Positions 34,081 to 46,949 are shown, counted from the first letter of the stretch. The stretch is DNA of 64,000 nt from Clytia hemisphaerica (GCA_902728285.1 CACVBU010001196.1:62001-126000); one strand, 5' to 3'. The notes: generated by a model from the letters alone, not told the origin. Numbers and translations are program-made.

Positions 34081-34602
34081 CGAATTTTATCAATTTGACG
34101 AATACCTTTTTTTATGATTTAGCCTGGATGCACAACCCATTACTTCCTATTGTAATTCCGTGAAAGCTTATCACTCTTGCTACCTTACACGTTTTTTGTT
34201 TTTTTATAGAACTCAGTTTATAAGAGCATTTAGGCTAAAATTTTGGGAAAAAATAATAACATCGTAAAACCTGGCTATCCTGAAAATTTCTTCCAAATCG
34301 TCTGAATTCATAAGAAATTTTCGTAATTGCCGTAATTCGTTTAACTTTCCAAAGTTGAATCAGTTAGAGCAGATTTGTTCGAATTGAGGGTCCGTTTTAT
34401 AACTCAAGGAATTAATTTCAAGAACGTCAATAAGATTAAAATTGTACTCCTTTTAACCCTGTGTAGAAGTTAGCAAACTAACTATGCTTAACTTGCTGCA
34501 CAATGACGTTTATCTAACGGTTGCAACTTCTTGTGTATTTTAGGTGAAAAAGAAAACAATGTTATAAAAAAATATCAAATGTATTAAAAAACAATAATAA
34601 AA
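34081..34602 (+). promoter_or_regulatory. XRN1-GGCX intergenic region
   Basis: A short head-to-tail intergenic gap that must hold the GGCX promoter and 5' UTR. Contains CACGTTTTTTGTTTTTTTATAG-type MITE remnants near 34190. No clear TATA box or initiator. Confidence 0.35.
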
Positions 34603-37600
34603 ATGAGAAATTACATAGACAGAATTTTACTGAAAATCAACGAAGGGCGTGACCCTGCTGCATTGGGTGTTCTTCGATTTTGCTATGGTAAGTGATTATT
34701 GTTTTCCATTCTTGTTTAAACCGATGTGATACTTTTTTCTAGGAAATATTCAAAACGAATTCGTCAAAGATGGTTGATATTTCTGAACTTTGATCAAATG
34801 ATTAAGAATTATTGTTTTAAAAATGGAATAGATTTTTCAAAGCGATTCTTTTAAAACTATATCGAATTTTTATTTTCCGTTTTCGAAGAGATGCTTAAAA
34901 TTTCCATTTTTCCCAAATGACCAGTTTTGGTGATCACTTTCACCTACCGAACGTTCTTTTTTTGTTCCAGGACTTTTAATGATTATCGACATTTTTGACG
35001 AACGTGGTTTGTCTCGATTACCCATCAAGCATGGCGACCCTTCATCCTGCTACTTCCCGCTATTCGATAATATGCCTCGATTATCAATCGAATATTTATA
35101 CTTAGTATATCTGGTTTTGCTGATGTCAGCATTTGGGATAATGATTGGGATGTTCTTCAAGTTGTCTTGTTTTTGTTTCATGTCTTGTTATTGGTACATC
35201 TTTTTCCTGGATAAAACTGTTTGGAATAATCATTCATATTTGTATGGATTGATATCCATCATTTTGTTGCTAAGCAACGCTAATTATTATTGGTAAGGCT
35301 CACATAATGAGAATTGAGTTTACCATCCCAGCCATGCGGACAGCGTTTTGCTTTCAAAACTCGCTGGCAAAGACAACCGACAAATCTTTTAGACAACGAT
35401 TATTTGTTATTCTTGATGACTATTCTTTACCAAAAGGTTTTAGGTATTATTGCCGACCCAAAAAAATATCAGCGTTTTGATTGGTCGAGAGCATCGAGAT
35501 ATTTGCGATATTTCATATTTCTTTAGTCTGGAAATATGACCGCGTTGACTTTTGGGGGACTGGGTAAGCGGCGGGAGAAAAATCAAAACAAAACAGCCGA
35601 AAAGAACTGACTTTCGGAGAAACTGACTTGGAAATCAAAAGGGGGAAACGCAACAAAAATATGTTCAGATTAATTTTTACTTTGGAGTTCTTCAATAAAA
35701 GACACTAAAATCAAATCTGATGAACTAAGAATTTATTATAAAACAACTTTTGGCAAACTTGTCCGTGTGATAGCCAAACAGTTTTTTATCAATGCATACA
35801 AAAAAACTTGAGATTCTTGAATGTTTGCCAATAAAATTTCTCATAACATAACAAGGAAAGTGTAATGTCTTGTATTTAACCAAATGACGAGTGATTTTTA
35901 TAAAAGTTCTCTCCTAATTCTCGTTCTCGACAACAACGTAGTCTACGTCCTTGACTTTTCAACTCAACAATCATTATACGTCTTCCTTCTAAAATTCGAA
36001 ACATTTAGAGCTTGACGATAATCAAGAAAGTATCCAAATTGTTTTGCTGTTGAAAAAATGTTGTTCTTTAACCATTTTTACAAGCATACATTTCCATCAT
36101 GGGACTCCTTTCCTCTGCTATTCTTTCCCATGCATGGCCATGTCACCGAAACAAAAACATAGAAAAAGACTGAATGTTATCAATCTGATTAATCTATTGA
36201 TGGAGGGTTTCTTCTCTATCGAAACCATACTGTACATCATCTGCATTTTGAATTATCAATCTAGAAACTTTCAAATACATCTCTAAAAAATCTGCAACTC
36301 TTCAAAACAAAACTTCTAGATCGAAAATGATCGAAAAATGTTTCTCTATTTTGTTTTTGTGTGAATATTTTTAGCGGGAAGTTATCGAATGTTATTTTGT
36401 TCGAATCTAACGTTCGAATTAGATTTTCGAATAAAAACATTCGAAAGTACACAGAAGCAGAAGAAAGCGGAAGTAAGTTTAAAAACAAAAAGAGGACAAT
36501 TTTTTTGAGTCGACAATAAATTAGTTATCACATGACTTCTCGTGCAATACTCGATATTTTACTCGTTCCGAGATTTTACCGATATTTTTCCTCGCCTAAA
36601 GGCTCGGAAAAATATTACGGAAAAATCTCGGAACTCGTAAAATATTTCTCGTATTGCACTCGAAGTCATGCGATAACTAGTACCTATTTACGACAAAAAG
36701 TCTGATAGAAACTAACGAAATACGACGATGGCTCACTTTTATGTTTACCTTAAGAGAAGAATTTTTGGCAAGAAGAATTTTTAGCTAATGAGCCCATTCG
36801 CCAATTTTGGTGCAATTTGGCGAAATTTATTTTGGCGATTTAATAAAGTTTCTAAATTTGGCGATAATTATTTTTGGCGAACGACCCATTTTTGTTCAAT
36901 AATTTAGCTGAAAAAAAAGAGGAAAAGAAGGGTTTTTAGGAGAAATGAAGACTAAATTGAAAGAAAATTTAATTTGGCGGGAATTCTTTTTTGGTGAATG
37001 ACCTATGAATTTAAATTTGGCGGAGAGAAATATTGGCGAAATTTTTAGGTAGTTCGCCAAATTCGCCAAAATTTCTTCTCTTAAGGTATTTACTATGTTG
37101 CAAGCAAGCAATAAATTATTCACAAGTTATTTGACAGTCTTATTGTTGAATAATTCACTGGCCAGAAGTGACCAAACTTTCGGTATTTCGGGATCCTGAC
37201 TTTGGCCTTCCACTTTGGATAATACAGTTATCTTCTTTATTTTAAGGTCAATAGATGGTTTGATTTGGCCATCGATAAGAAATAAACAGATTCCCCTCTG
37301 GCAATATGGGGTTGTCAGATTTCAAGTAAGTAGCCCCCCCCCCCTTCATTTTACATCTACTAACAGTATTATGTTAAGACTTGAGCACGTGGTTCCAATT
37401 GAAATTGTAGAAGTCTTCCCGTCCTTTCCACAATAGAGTTTTACTGGTTTCTTTTCAAGTTATCTACCTCTCATAAATTTATGTCCCAAATTTGCGATTT
37501 TCAAATTCCTTCATTTATATTTCATATACTGAAATCCATCCACGATCAGATTGCACCATTTTTGGTTTCCGCCTGGAAATCACCCTCAAAAGAATCGATC

Positions 37601-40600
37601 TAATTTTACTGTTTCCGTCTCAGACGAAATTCCGTCCCAGAAATGTATAAAAAATAGCATTTACCACAAAATTCAACGAAATTTTATTAAGAATCTGACA
37701 TTACTTATGGGTGGAAAGCCAATTTCAGGTTACTTTAGCCACTGCTTATTACACATTTAGTTTTTTAAACCAGTGAACGATTCAATTAATCAAAGTCTCA
37801 ATACTTATGTAAATGAGAGTTAGGGGGCTGTATCAATGCTTTTTCTACTTATAGGTTTTCCTGTTATACTTTTACGCCGGTCTGAAGAAGCTGGATCGTG
37901 ATTGGATGACAGGCTATTCCATGGTTGGCTTATCGAGGGAATTCGTCTTCGATCCTTTCCGATCGTTTTTGACGAATGAGCAGATTGATTTTTATATGGT
38001 TCATTGTTGTGGCTTGATGTTCGACCTGGTCCAAGGCTTTATGTTGTTTTTTGATACCACTCGACCAATTGGTATGTATTGGTTTGGCTTTCATGTAAAG
38101 ATTTAAGAAACGTCTTGATAGAATGTACCTTATCGGGAAAAAAAATGTGTTTTATTTAGTTGGTTTTTTTTTTCGTCGGGGAAAAATTTCGTCACCTAGA
38201 GGCATTTCCGTCACTTTTCTCCGACAAAAATTTCAAATTCATCACTTCCACCCGACTAAATTGTCCAAAAGAAATGATTTCCTTCACTAGCTCGAAAATA
38301 GATCTTGTAATTCGACGTTTAAAGCACTAATTTCGGTAAATAAAGGTGTAAAAAAATTAGATTTGAATTTTGGTTGCGGTATAAAAGTTCGGGTAAATGT
38401 TTTGGTCGGGGATAAAAAAATCGGGTACAAGTTTTGGTCGGGTGATAAAATGTCGGGGAAATATTTCGTCGGGGAAAATTTCGTCACCCCCTCAAAATTT
38501 TCGTCACTTTCCCCCGACATTTTTTCCCCGATAAGGTATACAATAAAACCTCCAATAAATGGCCACTCTAGCCAAGCGGATAACTCTGATAAGCGGAAAA
38601 TCCTATTTTCCCCGGCCATTTCCTAGTCAAAGCCAAACGTATCCACAAATTAGCGGACCAAAGTTTATTGCACGAAATGGCCAAAACTATACTTTTTCCT
38701 CTCTATTTAGCGTCATCGACGGTCAAAATTTTCACAGACTTTCTAAAAGATTAGACAGGATTGATTTAATCAAACGTCTTCATCTCTTTACCTCTTTCGC
38801 TAGGTTTCTTTTTCGGTTACAATTTTCATATCATGAATGCAGTGATGTTCAACATTGGTATGTTCTCTTACATGTGTATGGCTGTCATACCGATATTCTG
38901 CAGACCGGAATGGCCAAAGAAAATCATCAAAATGTTACCGTCGTTCTTACAGAAAGTCTTACCTATGACTGAAGATTCGGTGGACAATAAATCATGCACA
39001 TTGATTGAACAACCTCCATCCAAGAAGAAGAAACTGAAACCAAGAAGTTGGACTTGGAACAATCTGTTCATGAATTTACTATGTTTACATTATGTTGCAG
39101 CACAGTTATTCTTACCTTATTCTCATTTCTTGACAAAGGTAAAGTGATTTCCATTTCCCTCTTCTTGACATGGAAGGTTTTCCTACATTCTACAAATATG
39201 ACGAAAAATCAGAACTCGAATAATATATCCCATATATCCCACTCGATTCGTTACCTTTGAGAAAACTGGGAAGTACATTAGTGCAGGATCCGTTGATTCA
39301 TTACCCATAAGTAATACGCACTTGATTTCACACAGTGACTGTTGATGGACTAGTTGTCCGAGATCGGAGCTCCGTTGGGCTAATGCCTCTCCCCAATGTA
39401 CATAGCTTAACAGTTCTCTCAAAGTTAGCGTGTTGGTTGGGGATTGGACACTAGCTGTGTCTCAGTTCGTGGCAATTCCATTGATTCGTAGAATTCAGGT
39501 ACCGGATGGTGAACATTGAGCACATTGTTCCCCTCGTCTACTACGAACTAGTGTAATAGCAACGAACCGATAGCGCAGTTGGGAGAGCAATCGCCCGGCA
39601 AGCGAGAGGTCGTGGGTTCAATCCCCACTCGATTCGTTACCTTTGAGAAAACTGGGAAGTACATTAGTGCAGGATCCGTCGATTCATATCCCATATTGTA
39701 GTCTGTACCGTGTGATAACTGTTATATATTTATTATCTCTCCTATGACTAATCTCCATCTCCCAGTGTTATCCCAGGCCTTTTCTTTAAGGCTGCTATCG
39801 CTCTAAAACAGTTAGTGACAGCTTAGACATGATTTCAAGATACATTATTTTTTTGCTTCAACAGGGCTACAATTCATGGACACAAGGTTTATACGGTTAC
39901 TCATGGGATATGATGATCCATTCGTGGAGTACACAACACGTGGTCGTCAAGGTTACCGATCAAATAACAAACAAAGAACAATATCTCAGACCTGGTGTAA
40001 GTTGACAAGCAGTAACGGTCGTTTTCTGTTCGCTCTACTTTGCCAACTTTAATCAAGTTTCAATCCCTATATCCCTACTTTCATTGTGGGAACCAAATTA
40101 GTTATTTTGAAATCTAGGTAAGGGTTACGCCGGCAAGCTATGAGCTAAATATTCGATGTTCGGTATCAAATATCACGACAACTTTTCATATGTCTTCAAC
40201 CGCATTACATCTTTGATCATCATTTGAACATATTTTTTAGGCATTTTTCCCATACGGAGATTCAAAGAATCGTATCTTCTCACATCCAGACATGTTGAAA
40301 CAATACGCAACTTGTTTGGCTGATCGAGTCAAAGGAATGGATGAACTGGGTATTCAACATCCACAAATTACCGTGGATGTGTGGAAATCCATGAATGGTC
40401 GATACCAACAACGCATGGTAGATGAGTTTTGTGTGAATTTTCTTTCAATTTTTTACCAAAGTTTTCGTGTGCTATTTTCTAAGCAATCTTTTGACTGATG
40501 AATGGTTTTTGTTGGCTTCTACACTTAGTTCACTTTATTTTCTTGTCAATCTTTTGAAAAGTATCAATGGGAAAGAGGAATAAATAACTGCCCACTTCAA

Positions 40601-42224
40601 AGTCTAGCAAGATAATTTTGAACTCAGACCAATTGGCTTATGGCGTACAAATGGCGCTCTCTCATTCGATTTTCAAAAGGAATTGGATTTTCATTGAATA
40701 AGGGGATTTCGAATAGCAGAGCGTCCCTCACTTTCAATATTATCGAATAACGGAGCGTATCGAATAGTACGACCTTGAATTAGAGAGCGTCAATTTCATT
40801 TAAAATTCATTTCTAGCTTGATCCAACGGTGGACCTTGTGACTGCAGAATGGGACCCTTTCACACACACCAAATGGATGCAACCTCTTCTTGTTGAGCTT
40901 TCCTCATGGAGAAGCACACTTAAACAAATCCGTAATGCGAACTTCGAAGTGAATAATGCAACAGAGATTGTGTTCGTAGCAGATTTCCCTGGTTTGTCAC
41001 TTGAGAATTACATAGCACCTGAGATCAAAGCTAATGTGACTGTTCTCAAAGGTATTACGTTTATGAGAAATTATTTCTTTATTCAGTTTTCACAGACTGT
41101 TTATGCCTTATTCAATTAACATTCATTCGTCAATCCTTGTGTGTAGTGTTGACCCCTTCAGTACGAGTAAGCTAGCGGTTGACCTTCTCCGGGGCTAGAT
41201 TTTAGCCGCTCCCAGAAACTGGTCCTTTTTTAACTTTCTTCACTACGACCTGTTATTAAAACTTTGAGTGTAATATAAACCTTCCTTACTCCCGACACAG
41301 GTGAAGTGATTGTCCAATCAGAACATGACCACAACACGACTGTCAAAGTGAACGAAACGTTGAATTTGGCGAGCGATGAAACCCACGTGATTCACACAGT
41401 AACCAATGATCCTTCGTGTTATATGTATGTTTACTACAATGAAAGTTGGGTTGATAAAACTGATGAAGAACTATTGGCGTCTGATACAGGTATTCAAACA
41501 GCCTTTTGCTGAGTATCATTCTCGATGTTCACGATGTGAGCTTTAATCGAGTATTTCGTGTTCGAAATGAATTATGGGTAATCAGGACTGATTGCGTTCT
41601 AGTAACAGCTTCCCGTCGGTTAGACGCAAAAACATCGAACATTTTAGATCAACAGAAAGCCGATCTTAGAGTGTCGTGATTACCCGCAGTTCCTTTCAAC
41701 CTTCAATCTTTCAACCATGACAGTCGATAAAGGTTTATGTTGTTGATATCGTAGAAATCATGTCATTGTTAAAAAAAGTTTATTCAAAAGTATAAAGGAG
41801 GCACTTTCTTGAATTCTCCATTCGACAACTATTTTAACTCTAAATATGTTTAAAAGAGCCTAATATTAACATAAAAGTTGACCCACTTTGAGGTGTTGTG
41901 ATTTATAACCAAAGGAGAAGATTTATAGCGCATGGCACATGTGATGTGGCTCTTCCAATACATTTTCTATTTTTGTTGTCAGAATATCAAAAGAAGTTGG
42001 AGTCGGCAAAGAAGTGGAAAGAGATGCCAGTGTACGAAAAGTTTTATACATTTATGAAGAAGAAAGTTATGAACATGAAATATGGGCTGCAACAAATTCA
42101 CATGGCCATGAATATTATCATTGAAGATTTGACTGAGCTTGAAATGTATCCGCGTGAAGACGCGCATGAGGGGGACTGGGAAGGAGAGGGCCGTGGAAAA
42201 GGGAAACATGATGATGAGTTATGA
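34603..42224 (+). CDS. GGCX: Vitamin K-dependent gamma-glutamyl carboxylase
   Basis: ER membrane enzyme that carboxylates Glu to Gla using reduced vitamin K, CO2 and O2. Ten exons: 34603-34687, 34971-35292, 37247-37325, 37855-38071, 38804-39138, 39865-39996, 40241-40417, 40817-41051, 41301-41489, 41983-42224. The sum is 2013 nt, 670 aa, frame kept throughout. The start is supported by an in-frame TAA 18 bases upstream. Family stretches: [38 protein letters not shown] (containing the catalytic Lys, human Lys218), [26 protein letters not shown] (membrane-to-lumen part), [22 protein letters not shown] and [11 protein letters not shown]. The N-terminus is about 50-60 residues shorter than in human, and the acidic tail ends DDEL*, which could act as an ER-retention-like signal (inference). 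Confidence 0.95.
36532..36679. repeat. 148-bp hairpin MITE
   Basis: TAGTTATCACATGACTTC... mirrored by ...GAAGTCATGCGATAACTA, with inner arms CGTTCCGAGATTTT and AAATCTCGGAACTCG around TTTTTCC..GGAAAAA. In the GGCX intron 35293-37246. A partial relative is at 16512. Confidence 0.8.
36748..37086. mobile_element. 339-bp MITE, CCTTAAGAGAAGA ends, TA target
   Basis: Inverted ends CCTTAAGAGAAGAATTTTTGGC / GCCAAAATTTCTTCTCTTAAGG, flanked by TA on both sides. The interior is built from repeated TTTGGCGAA and TTCGCCAA. Tc1/mariner-like by target site (inference). Confidence 0.8.
38128..38536. mobile_element. 409-bp MITE, CCTTATCGGG ends, TA target
   Basis: CCTTATCGGGAAAAAAAATG at the left and CATTTTTTCCCCGATAAGG at the right, each next to TA. 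The interior repeats GTCGGGGAAA and TTTCGTCAC in both orientations. In the GGCX intron before exon 38804. A further stretch (38540-38680, GCCACTCTAGCCAAGCGGAT) resembles the end of another inverted-repeat element. Confidence 0.75.
39241..39690 (+). repeat. tRNA-like SINE with duplicated tail
   Basis: 39561-39640 looks like a tRNA: ATAGCGCAGTTGGGAGAGC is the A-box region, GTCGTGGGTTCAATCCCCAC is the B-box region, and the ends AACGAA/TTCGTT can pair. The tail CGTTACCTTTGAGAAAACTG (39628-39689) also occurs at 39248-39305, so two related units are adjacent. The anticodon loop has C instead of the universal T before the would-be anticodon GGC, so a SINE is more likely than a working tRNA-Ala. Confidence 0.6.
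40654..40793. repeat. MITE with GCGCTCTCTNATTCGA ends
   Basis: GCGCTCTCTCATTCGATTTTC at the left, mirrored by TTGAATTAGAGAGCGTCAA at the right, with TCGAATA repeats inside. A second copy is at 59000-59171. Confidence 0.6.
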
Positions 42225-43646
42225 AGCTGCTTGATGAATGAAAAGTTTTACAATTAAGAGGGAGGGAGCATTTCATGACTTAAAGAAATGATATGAGGGA
42301 GGGTGTGTGGTGGATTCATGAAATTGATTAAAGAAATGAAAAATCGTCGCCGGTCGATCGGTCCACTTCGGGACACGAAATTGATCAATGCTTATTCAGA
42401 GATAAGCGAACTTCTTTTCCACTTGTCTGGATTATAATTTTCGACTCACTTCATCTTGTTCAGGATATTTTCCATCAGTTAATTAGTTCATCATTTTTCA
42501 AAATTTTATTCTTAAAAATAATGTAGATTTTTTTAATTTTCAAAATATTTTTCAACGGATATAATTCGGCAGAATTCAACTGAAGTTTAAGCTGGAAATT
42601 AACATTTTTTTCTTTACTTTTATTTTTGCTGAATCAAAGGGTTAGGAAGATCTAGAGGTCTGAAATACTATTTACAATTTTCTTGAAGTTGCACAACTAA
42701 GAATTATATAGAGATTCTATTTTTACTTTTTTACTCTTTTTTTTTTAATTGCAATTTACGTTTACAGTTCTGCAGATTTTCGCGTAGAAAATAGGCCTAA
42801 ATAGACCTAATTCTACAAAATTATACACCTCGATAAAAAACACTACTTTCCTTTGGTAATTCATTTGGGATATGTCGAAATAAAATGTTACTTTTCCTAC
42901 TGTCAAAATTGAATAAACACCATATTCTTCACTACAATTACAGATATTAATATACTTGAGGTCATAAATAGACCTAATTTTTCGAAATTATACACCTTGA
43001 TAAAAACAGTCCTTTCCTTTTGATAAAAAACACTACTTTATTTTTTTCAAAATTACCCTACTTTGTTTTTGTCAAAAATATCCTACTTTCCTTTTTGATA
43101 AAAAACACTACTTTCCTTTGCCAGTTCCTGTGGAAGAAATCAAATTAAAATGTTACTTGAAATTAAATTAATTGAGGCCCTCTTAGGCACTTCTTTTTAG
43201 TTCATATCAAATTCTCACTCACGTTGAGCTTTTTATAGAAGACAAATTCTCAATGCACCCTCGCATTATCATCTCCTGCTGCACCCTCACAGTGTAAAAT
43301 ATATGAACTCATACTGCACCCTCTGATCCGTAAAAACAACAAAAAACGATAAACGATATCCTTTCTCCCTTATATTAAAAAGGGCAACGGAAAAATTGAG
43401 AATATACTAGAGAGTTTGAAAGACGTGTGATGAGTTTGGAAATAGCTAGTCTGAATCGCAGACCTCTATAGATATACTTCCTATATTTTCTCTAAGAAAT
43501 CTTTTCGCTGGAGGATGAGCAGAAGCCTAGGAGATAGCTACCACTTTTATTAACACGCGAAATCTTATCATCAAATTAGTAATTTACATAACGACTTTTT
43601 CTTGACATATCTTTCGGAACCGCAAATAAATTCAGTGCTGCACATT
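42225..43646. other. GGCX 3' region and convergent intergenic DNA
   Basis: The GGCX 3' UTR starts here; AATAAA at 42912-42917 is a candidate poly(A) signal. 42820-43160 repeats GATAAAAAACACTACTTTCC several times with decay. GGCX and the minus-strand receptor gene converge here. No other gene was seen. Confidence 0.45.
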
Positions 43647-43745
43647 CCCAGCTGTCACACAACGTTGTTTTAACGTTCATCTGACGTTATATGGACGTTG
43701 TGAATATTATATTAACGTTTAAATGAACGTTGATTGTCAGCTGGG
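43647..43745. mobile_element. 99-bp AACGTT MITE next to opsin stop
   Basis: CCCAGCTGTCACACAACGTTG at the left end, with CAGCTGGG at the right and repeated AACGTT inside. It ends 12 bp from the stop codon of the receptor gene, so it probably lies in its 3' UTR. Same family as 56427-56524, with a partial relative at about 15495-15560. Confidence 0.75.
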
Positions 43746-43757
43746 GTGTCCCTTGCT

Positions 43758-44748
43758 TTACAAACCAGTTTTAGATGTTCTATTATTTTGTTCTGTTTGG
43801 CTACCAACAAAAGAAGATTCTGGAACAACACTGTTCGGTGGAATCCGAAAACATGCCAAGAACAATCTCAATAATCCCGTTCGGAATTGTTTGTATAAGA
43901 AGACGTAGATGATCGGATTATGAATGATGGAACTTTTCCCTAAATACGCAGAAACGTCTAAAAAGTCTGGCGAAATTTCAATCCTTAGTGAAACAAGGAA
44001 TACGCAGAGTGCGTAAGGAGTCCACGCAAGAAGAAACGACGTTAACATTACGGCAACCACGACGGTAAACGTACGTTCTTGTTTAACGGTAGCCGTTGCG
44101 GACTTTGAGTTTTTTCCGGTCGAATCTTTGACTTTTTGTAACATGCCGGCTATTTCTCGTTTAATGATGCAGAATGACGTCATCATAATGATTATTGGAA
44201 CGATGTAACAGAACACCAAAAGTGTGTAATTGTAGCTGACGATATTTGGTGATCGCGACACCAAGTCGATACTACACCGATGGTTTGTGAGAGACTCGTA
44301 CGCGTAACGCCCCCATCCGAACCACGGGAAAAGCGCCCACATGCTACCGTAAACCCAACTGGCCACAATGAACAGAATAGCATAGAATTTGCTTTGTGAT
44401 ATTTTTATACTTATGAATGGTTTCGATATTGAAAGATAACGCTCGATGGCAAGCGCCCCCATATGAGCGATTGAAACAAGCGATAAAAGAGTGACCAAAA
44501 AGCCGGCAGCGATGCATGTGTCTCCTGAGAAGCTAAACGACTCCAGTGTGAAACCACACAAACCAGTCACGATGTCGGTCACGGCAAGACTGATCAGAAG
44601 CGCATGACGTAATTGGAATTTGTGTTTACGTTCACGGGCTAGAACGGAAATGACGAGGGTGTTGAGGATGGTGGACGCAGCCACTAGTATGACCATGAAG
44701 AATAAGATGCCACGACTCATAGCGAGAACGTATTTATTGTGATTTCTA
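43758..44748 (-). CDS. Opsin-like class A GPCR
   Basis: Seven-helix receptor; 320 codons from the ATG at 44720. TM1 has the conserved Asn (TILNTLV), TM2 LAVTD, TM3 ends LAIERYLSISKP (E/DRY), ECL2 has GWGRYAYE and a Cys partner, TM6 FLLAWTPYALC, TM7 GKSSIIHNPIIY then YKQFR. The Lys six residues before the NP of NPxxY is the retinal Schiff-base position (Lys296 of bovine rhodopsin), so this is probably a real opsin. Position 113 is Ala, so the counterion may be the Glu of RYAYE (Glu181). The ATG leaves almost no N-terminus, but the frame is open upstream to an AG acceptor at 44749-44750 and includes NHNKYVLA. An upstream exon is therefore likely, not found here. C-terminal tail short and Ser/Thr-rich. 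Confidence 0.8.
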
Positions 44749-45438
44749 CTGAAAAGTCAGAGTAAACTATTATTCTCATATTTCACATTTATTCAAATGA
44801 CCCAGGAGAGTGTAAATTTATTACTTCTAGATTTTCAAAAGACATTTCCTTCTTATCGATCAAACAGATCTAAGCTCATAAAAATCTTAAAATGACTAAA
44901 CTCATACTGGCATCTTGTAACATCATCATAACGAAATTATGTATGTAATAATAATTCTAACGAATATTCCTGACATAGAGAGCTAAAATCAAATATCAAA
45001 AAGATTTTTCTAGTTTTTCCAGTTTTCTTGTTTGGAAAATTACCTATTTCCAGTTTTTCCAGCTTTCCTGTTTTTCCAGCATGCGTGGCCACCCTGCCAG
45101 GCAACTTTGCCGTCAATGAAAACTATTTGCCCAAGTGAAAGTCAGAGATATTTAGGATTCCGTTTTCGCTGTCTAAAAACTCGTATTAAAATAGAAGTCA
45201 CGAGGCAGATTCGTGGCTATGAACATTTTGAAAAATGAACACATTTAAAGAAACGGGAAATCGAAAATCTGCAAAAATGGTTGCAAAGAAGGTCAAGCTG
45301 TGCGCCAACACCCAAGCCTTACAAAATGTTACCCAAAGGAATGAACAGTAAAAATGTTGATAACAATTGAAGATTTCCCACTTCGTGACTTCTTATATTT
45401 TCAAGTTAGAAAAAATCGAAATATTTCGCACATTTTGA
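44749..45438. other. Upstream region of opsin-like gene
   Basis: AT-rich. The missing N-terminal exon and promoter of the receptor could be here or further right, but no open frame with a correctly phased donor stands out. Repeated CAGTTTTTCCAG-like phrases at about 45010-45080. Confidence 0.35.
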
Positions 45439-46949
45439 GGAGGCCCGGAAAACCCGAGTTACAAAAACTCGAGTTACAAAAGCCCGAGTTACGACGAATG
45501 TGACGTCACAAGTCTCAAATAATGACGTCATAAGTGGGCTTTTTAACTCGTAATAGTTTTTAACTGTTGTTTTGTAACTCGAAATATTTTTTAAAAATTT
45601 TGTTATAGAGTTACGCAACTTAAAAATAAAATTCAAATTTCATTTTTCGAGTTACGATACTTGAAATTGTAGTACATTATTTGAACTTTCGAGTTATCTT
45701 CTGGTGAAACCGAGTCGGGCAATAATTCTAGAATTCATATTAATAATAAATATACACCATTATATTACTTTCGAGAAGAATCAATAGATCCGATTAAAAT
45801 AGAAACCTATTTTAAAGCGGAAATGTTAGAAACAGCGTCAAATCATCTAATTTACAAAACAATAATTATAATAGACCAGAAGAGCAGGCGTCATAAACGT
45901 GATTTTGAACTTTCTTGAGTGGATATATATGATTTCTCAACCTAACTCGAGAAAATCAATCCTAAAGAAAGTGTAAATATGACGTCATCAAAACTTCGTA
46001 AGCTTTTAACTTTTTATTATCAAATTTTTAGACATAGTTACTGACCTTTTTCTTAATCTACGTCAAAAAACGCGTCGGTTGGTATATAATATGTCTATGC
46101 TTTTTTTCATAAAAATTTTCATTTTGCTTGTGACGTCATCAAATACGAAAATACTTTCGGACGCGTCCAGTAAATATTTTCAAACTGTCCGGTTGATGAT
46201 TTTGTGTTCAGAAAGGTCTTATCTATTGAAAGCAACTGTTTAAAGTTTGCTCGCATTTTTTTTTCGAAAATCGGGCTCCGTCACATTCTGGCCACCACCA
46301 TTTTGCACCTTTGTACCAAAAATCAAAAGATTCCTATGATTCAATCCTGAGAAAAGTTATGGTAACAGACGAACGAACGGACGGACGGACAAACAAAACA
46401 CAGGTTAATCTATAGGACCTCCACCCCACCGGGGTAGGTCCAACAAATATAGATTGTGGAATACAAAATGTGTTTCGAGTAATCGAATCTTTTAGATTTT
46501 AGTCTACTTCACCCAACAAAACCTTCAGAAATTCCCATCAAAATAGAGGTATATAAGATTCAAGAAAATTACAGAAAATTAAATTGTTTACTGTCCCCTT
46601 TCATTTTTACCCCCTTCCTCTCTACTTTTAGTTGTATAGATCAAAAACCCCATTCGTAAACTAAAAGAAAAAAAGCGCTTTTTAGAATTGTTGGCCAACT
46701 TGGTTGCGCTTTTACATAACTCGAAATATTTTTTTAAAATTTTGTTTTAGAACTCGAAAAATGAAATTCAAAATTTACTCTAAAACAAAATTTTTAAAAA
46801 ATATATCGAGTTACAAAACAACAGTAAAAAACTTTTTCGAGTTAAGAAGTCCGCTTATGATGTCATAATTTGAGACTTGTGACGTCACATTCGTCGTAAC
46901 TCGGCTTTTTGTAACTCGAGTTTTTGCAACTCTGGTTTTCCGGGCCTCC
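45439..46949. mobile_element. 1.5-kb long-TIR DNA element with CRE-like sites
   Basis: Arms of about 215-220 bp, at 45439-45660 and 46725-46949, are inverted copies, with outer ends GGAGGCCCGGAAAACC / GGTTTTCCGGGCCTCC. Both flanks read ATTTTG, a possible 6-8 bp target duplication. The arms contain perfect TGACGTCA sites (45501, 45523, 46880) and repeated AACTCGA / CGAGTTA. The interior includes a nested reverse copy of the GTTC repeat. No transposase ORF. Confidence 0.75.
46255..46441 (-). repeat. Reverse copy of GTTC/CCGG interspersed repeat
   Basis: GAACGAACGGACGGACGGAC, then GGTTAATCTATAGGACCTCC and GGGGTAGGTCC, with AATCGGGCTCCGTCACATT to the left, match the family of 6731-8338 in reverse. 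Nested in the long-TIR element. Confidence 0.65.

Noticed and set aside
39561..39640. Possible tRNA-Ala(GGC) gene
   Set aside because: The loop lacks the universal T before the anticodon, stems are imperfect, and the tail recurs next to it as in a SINE.
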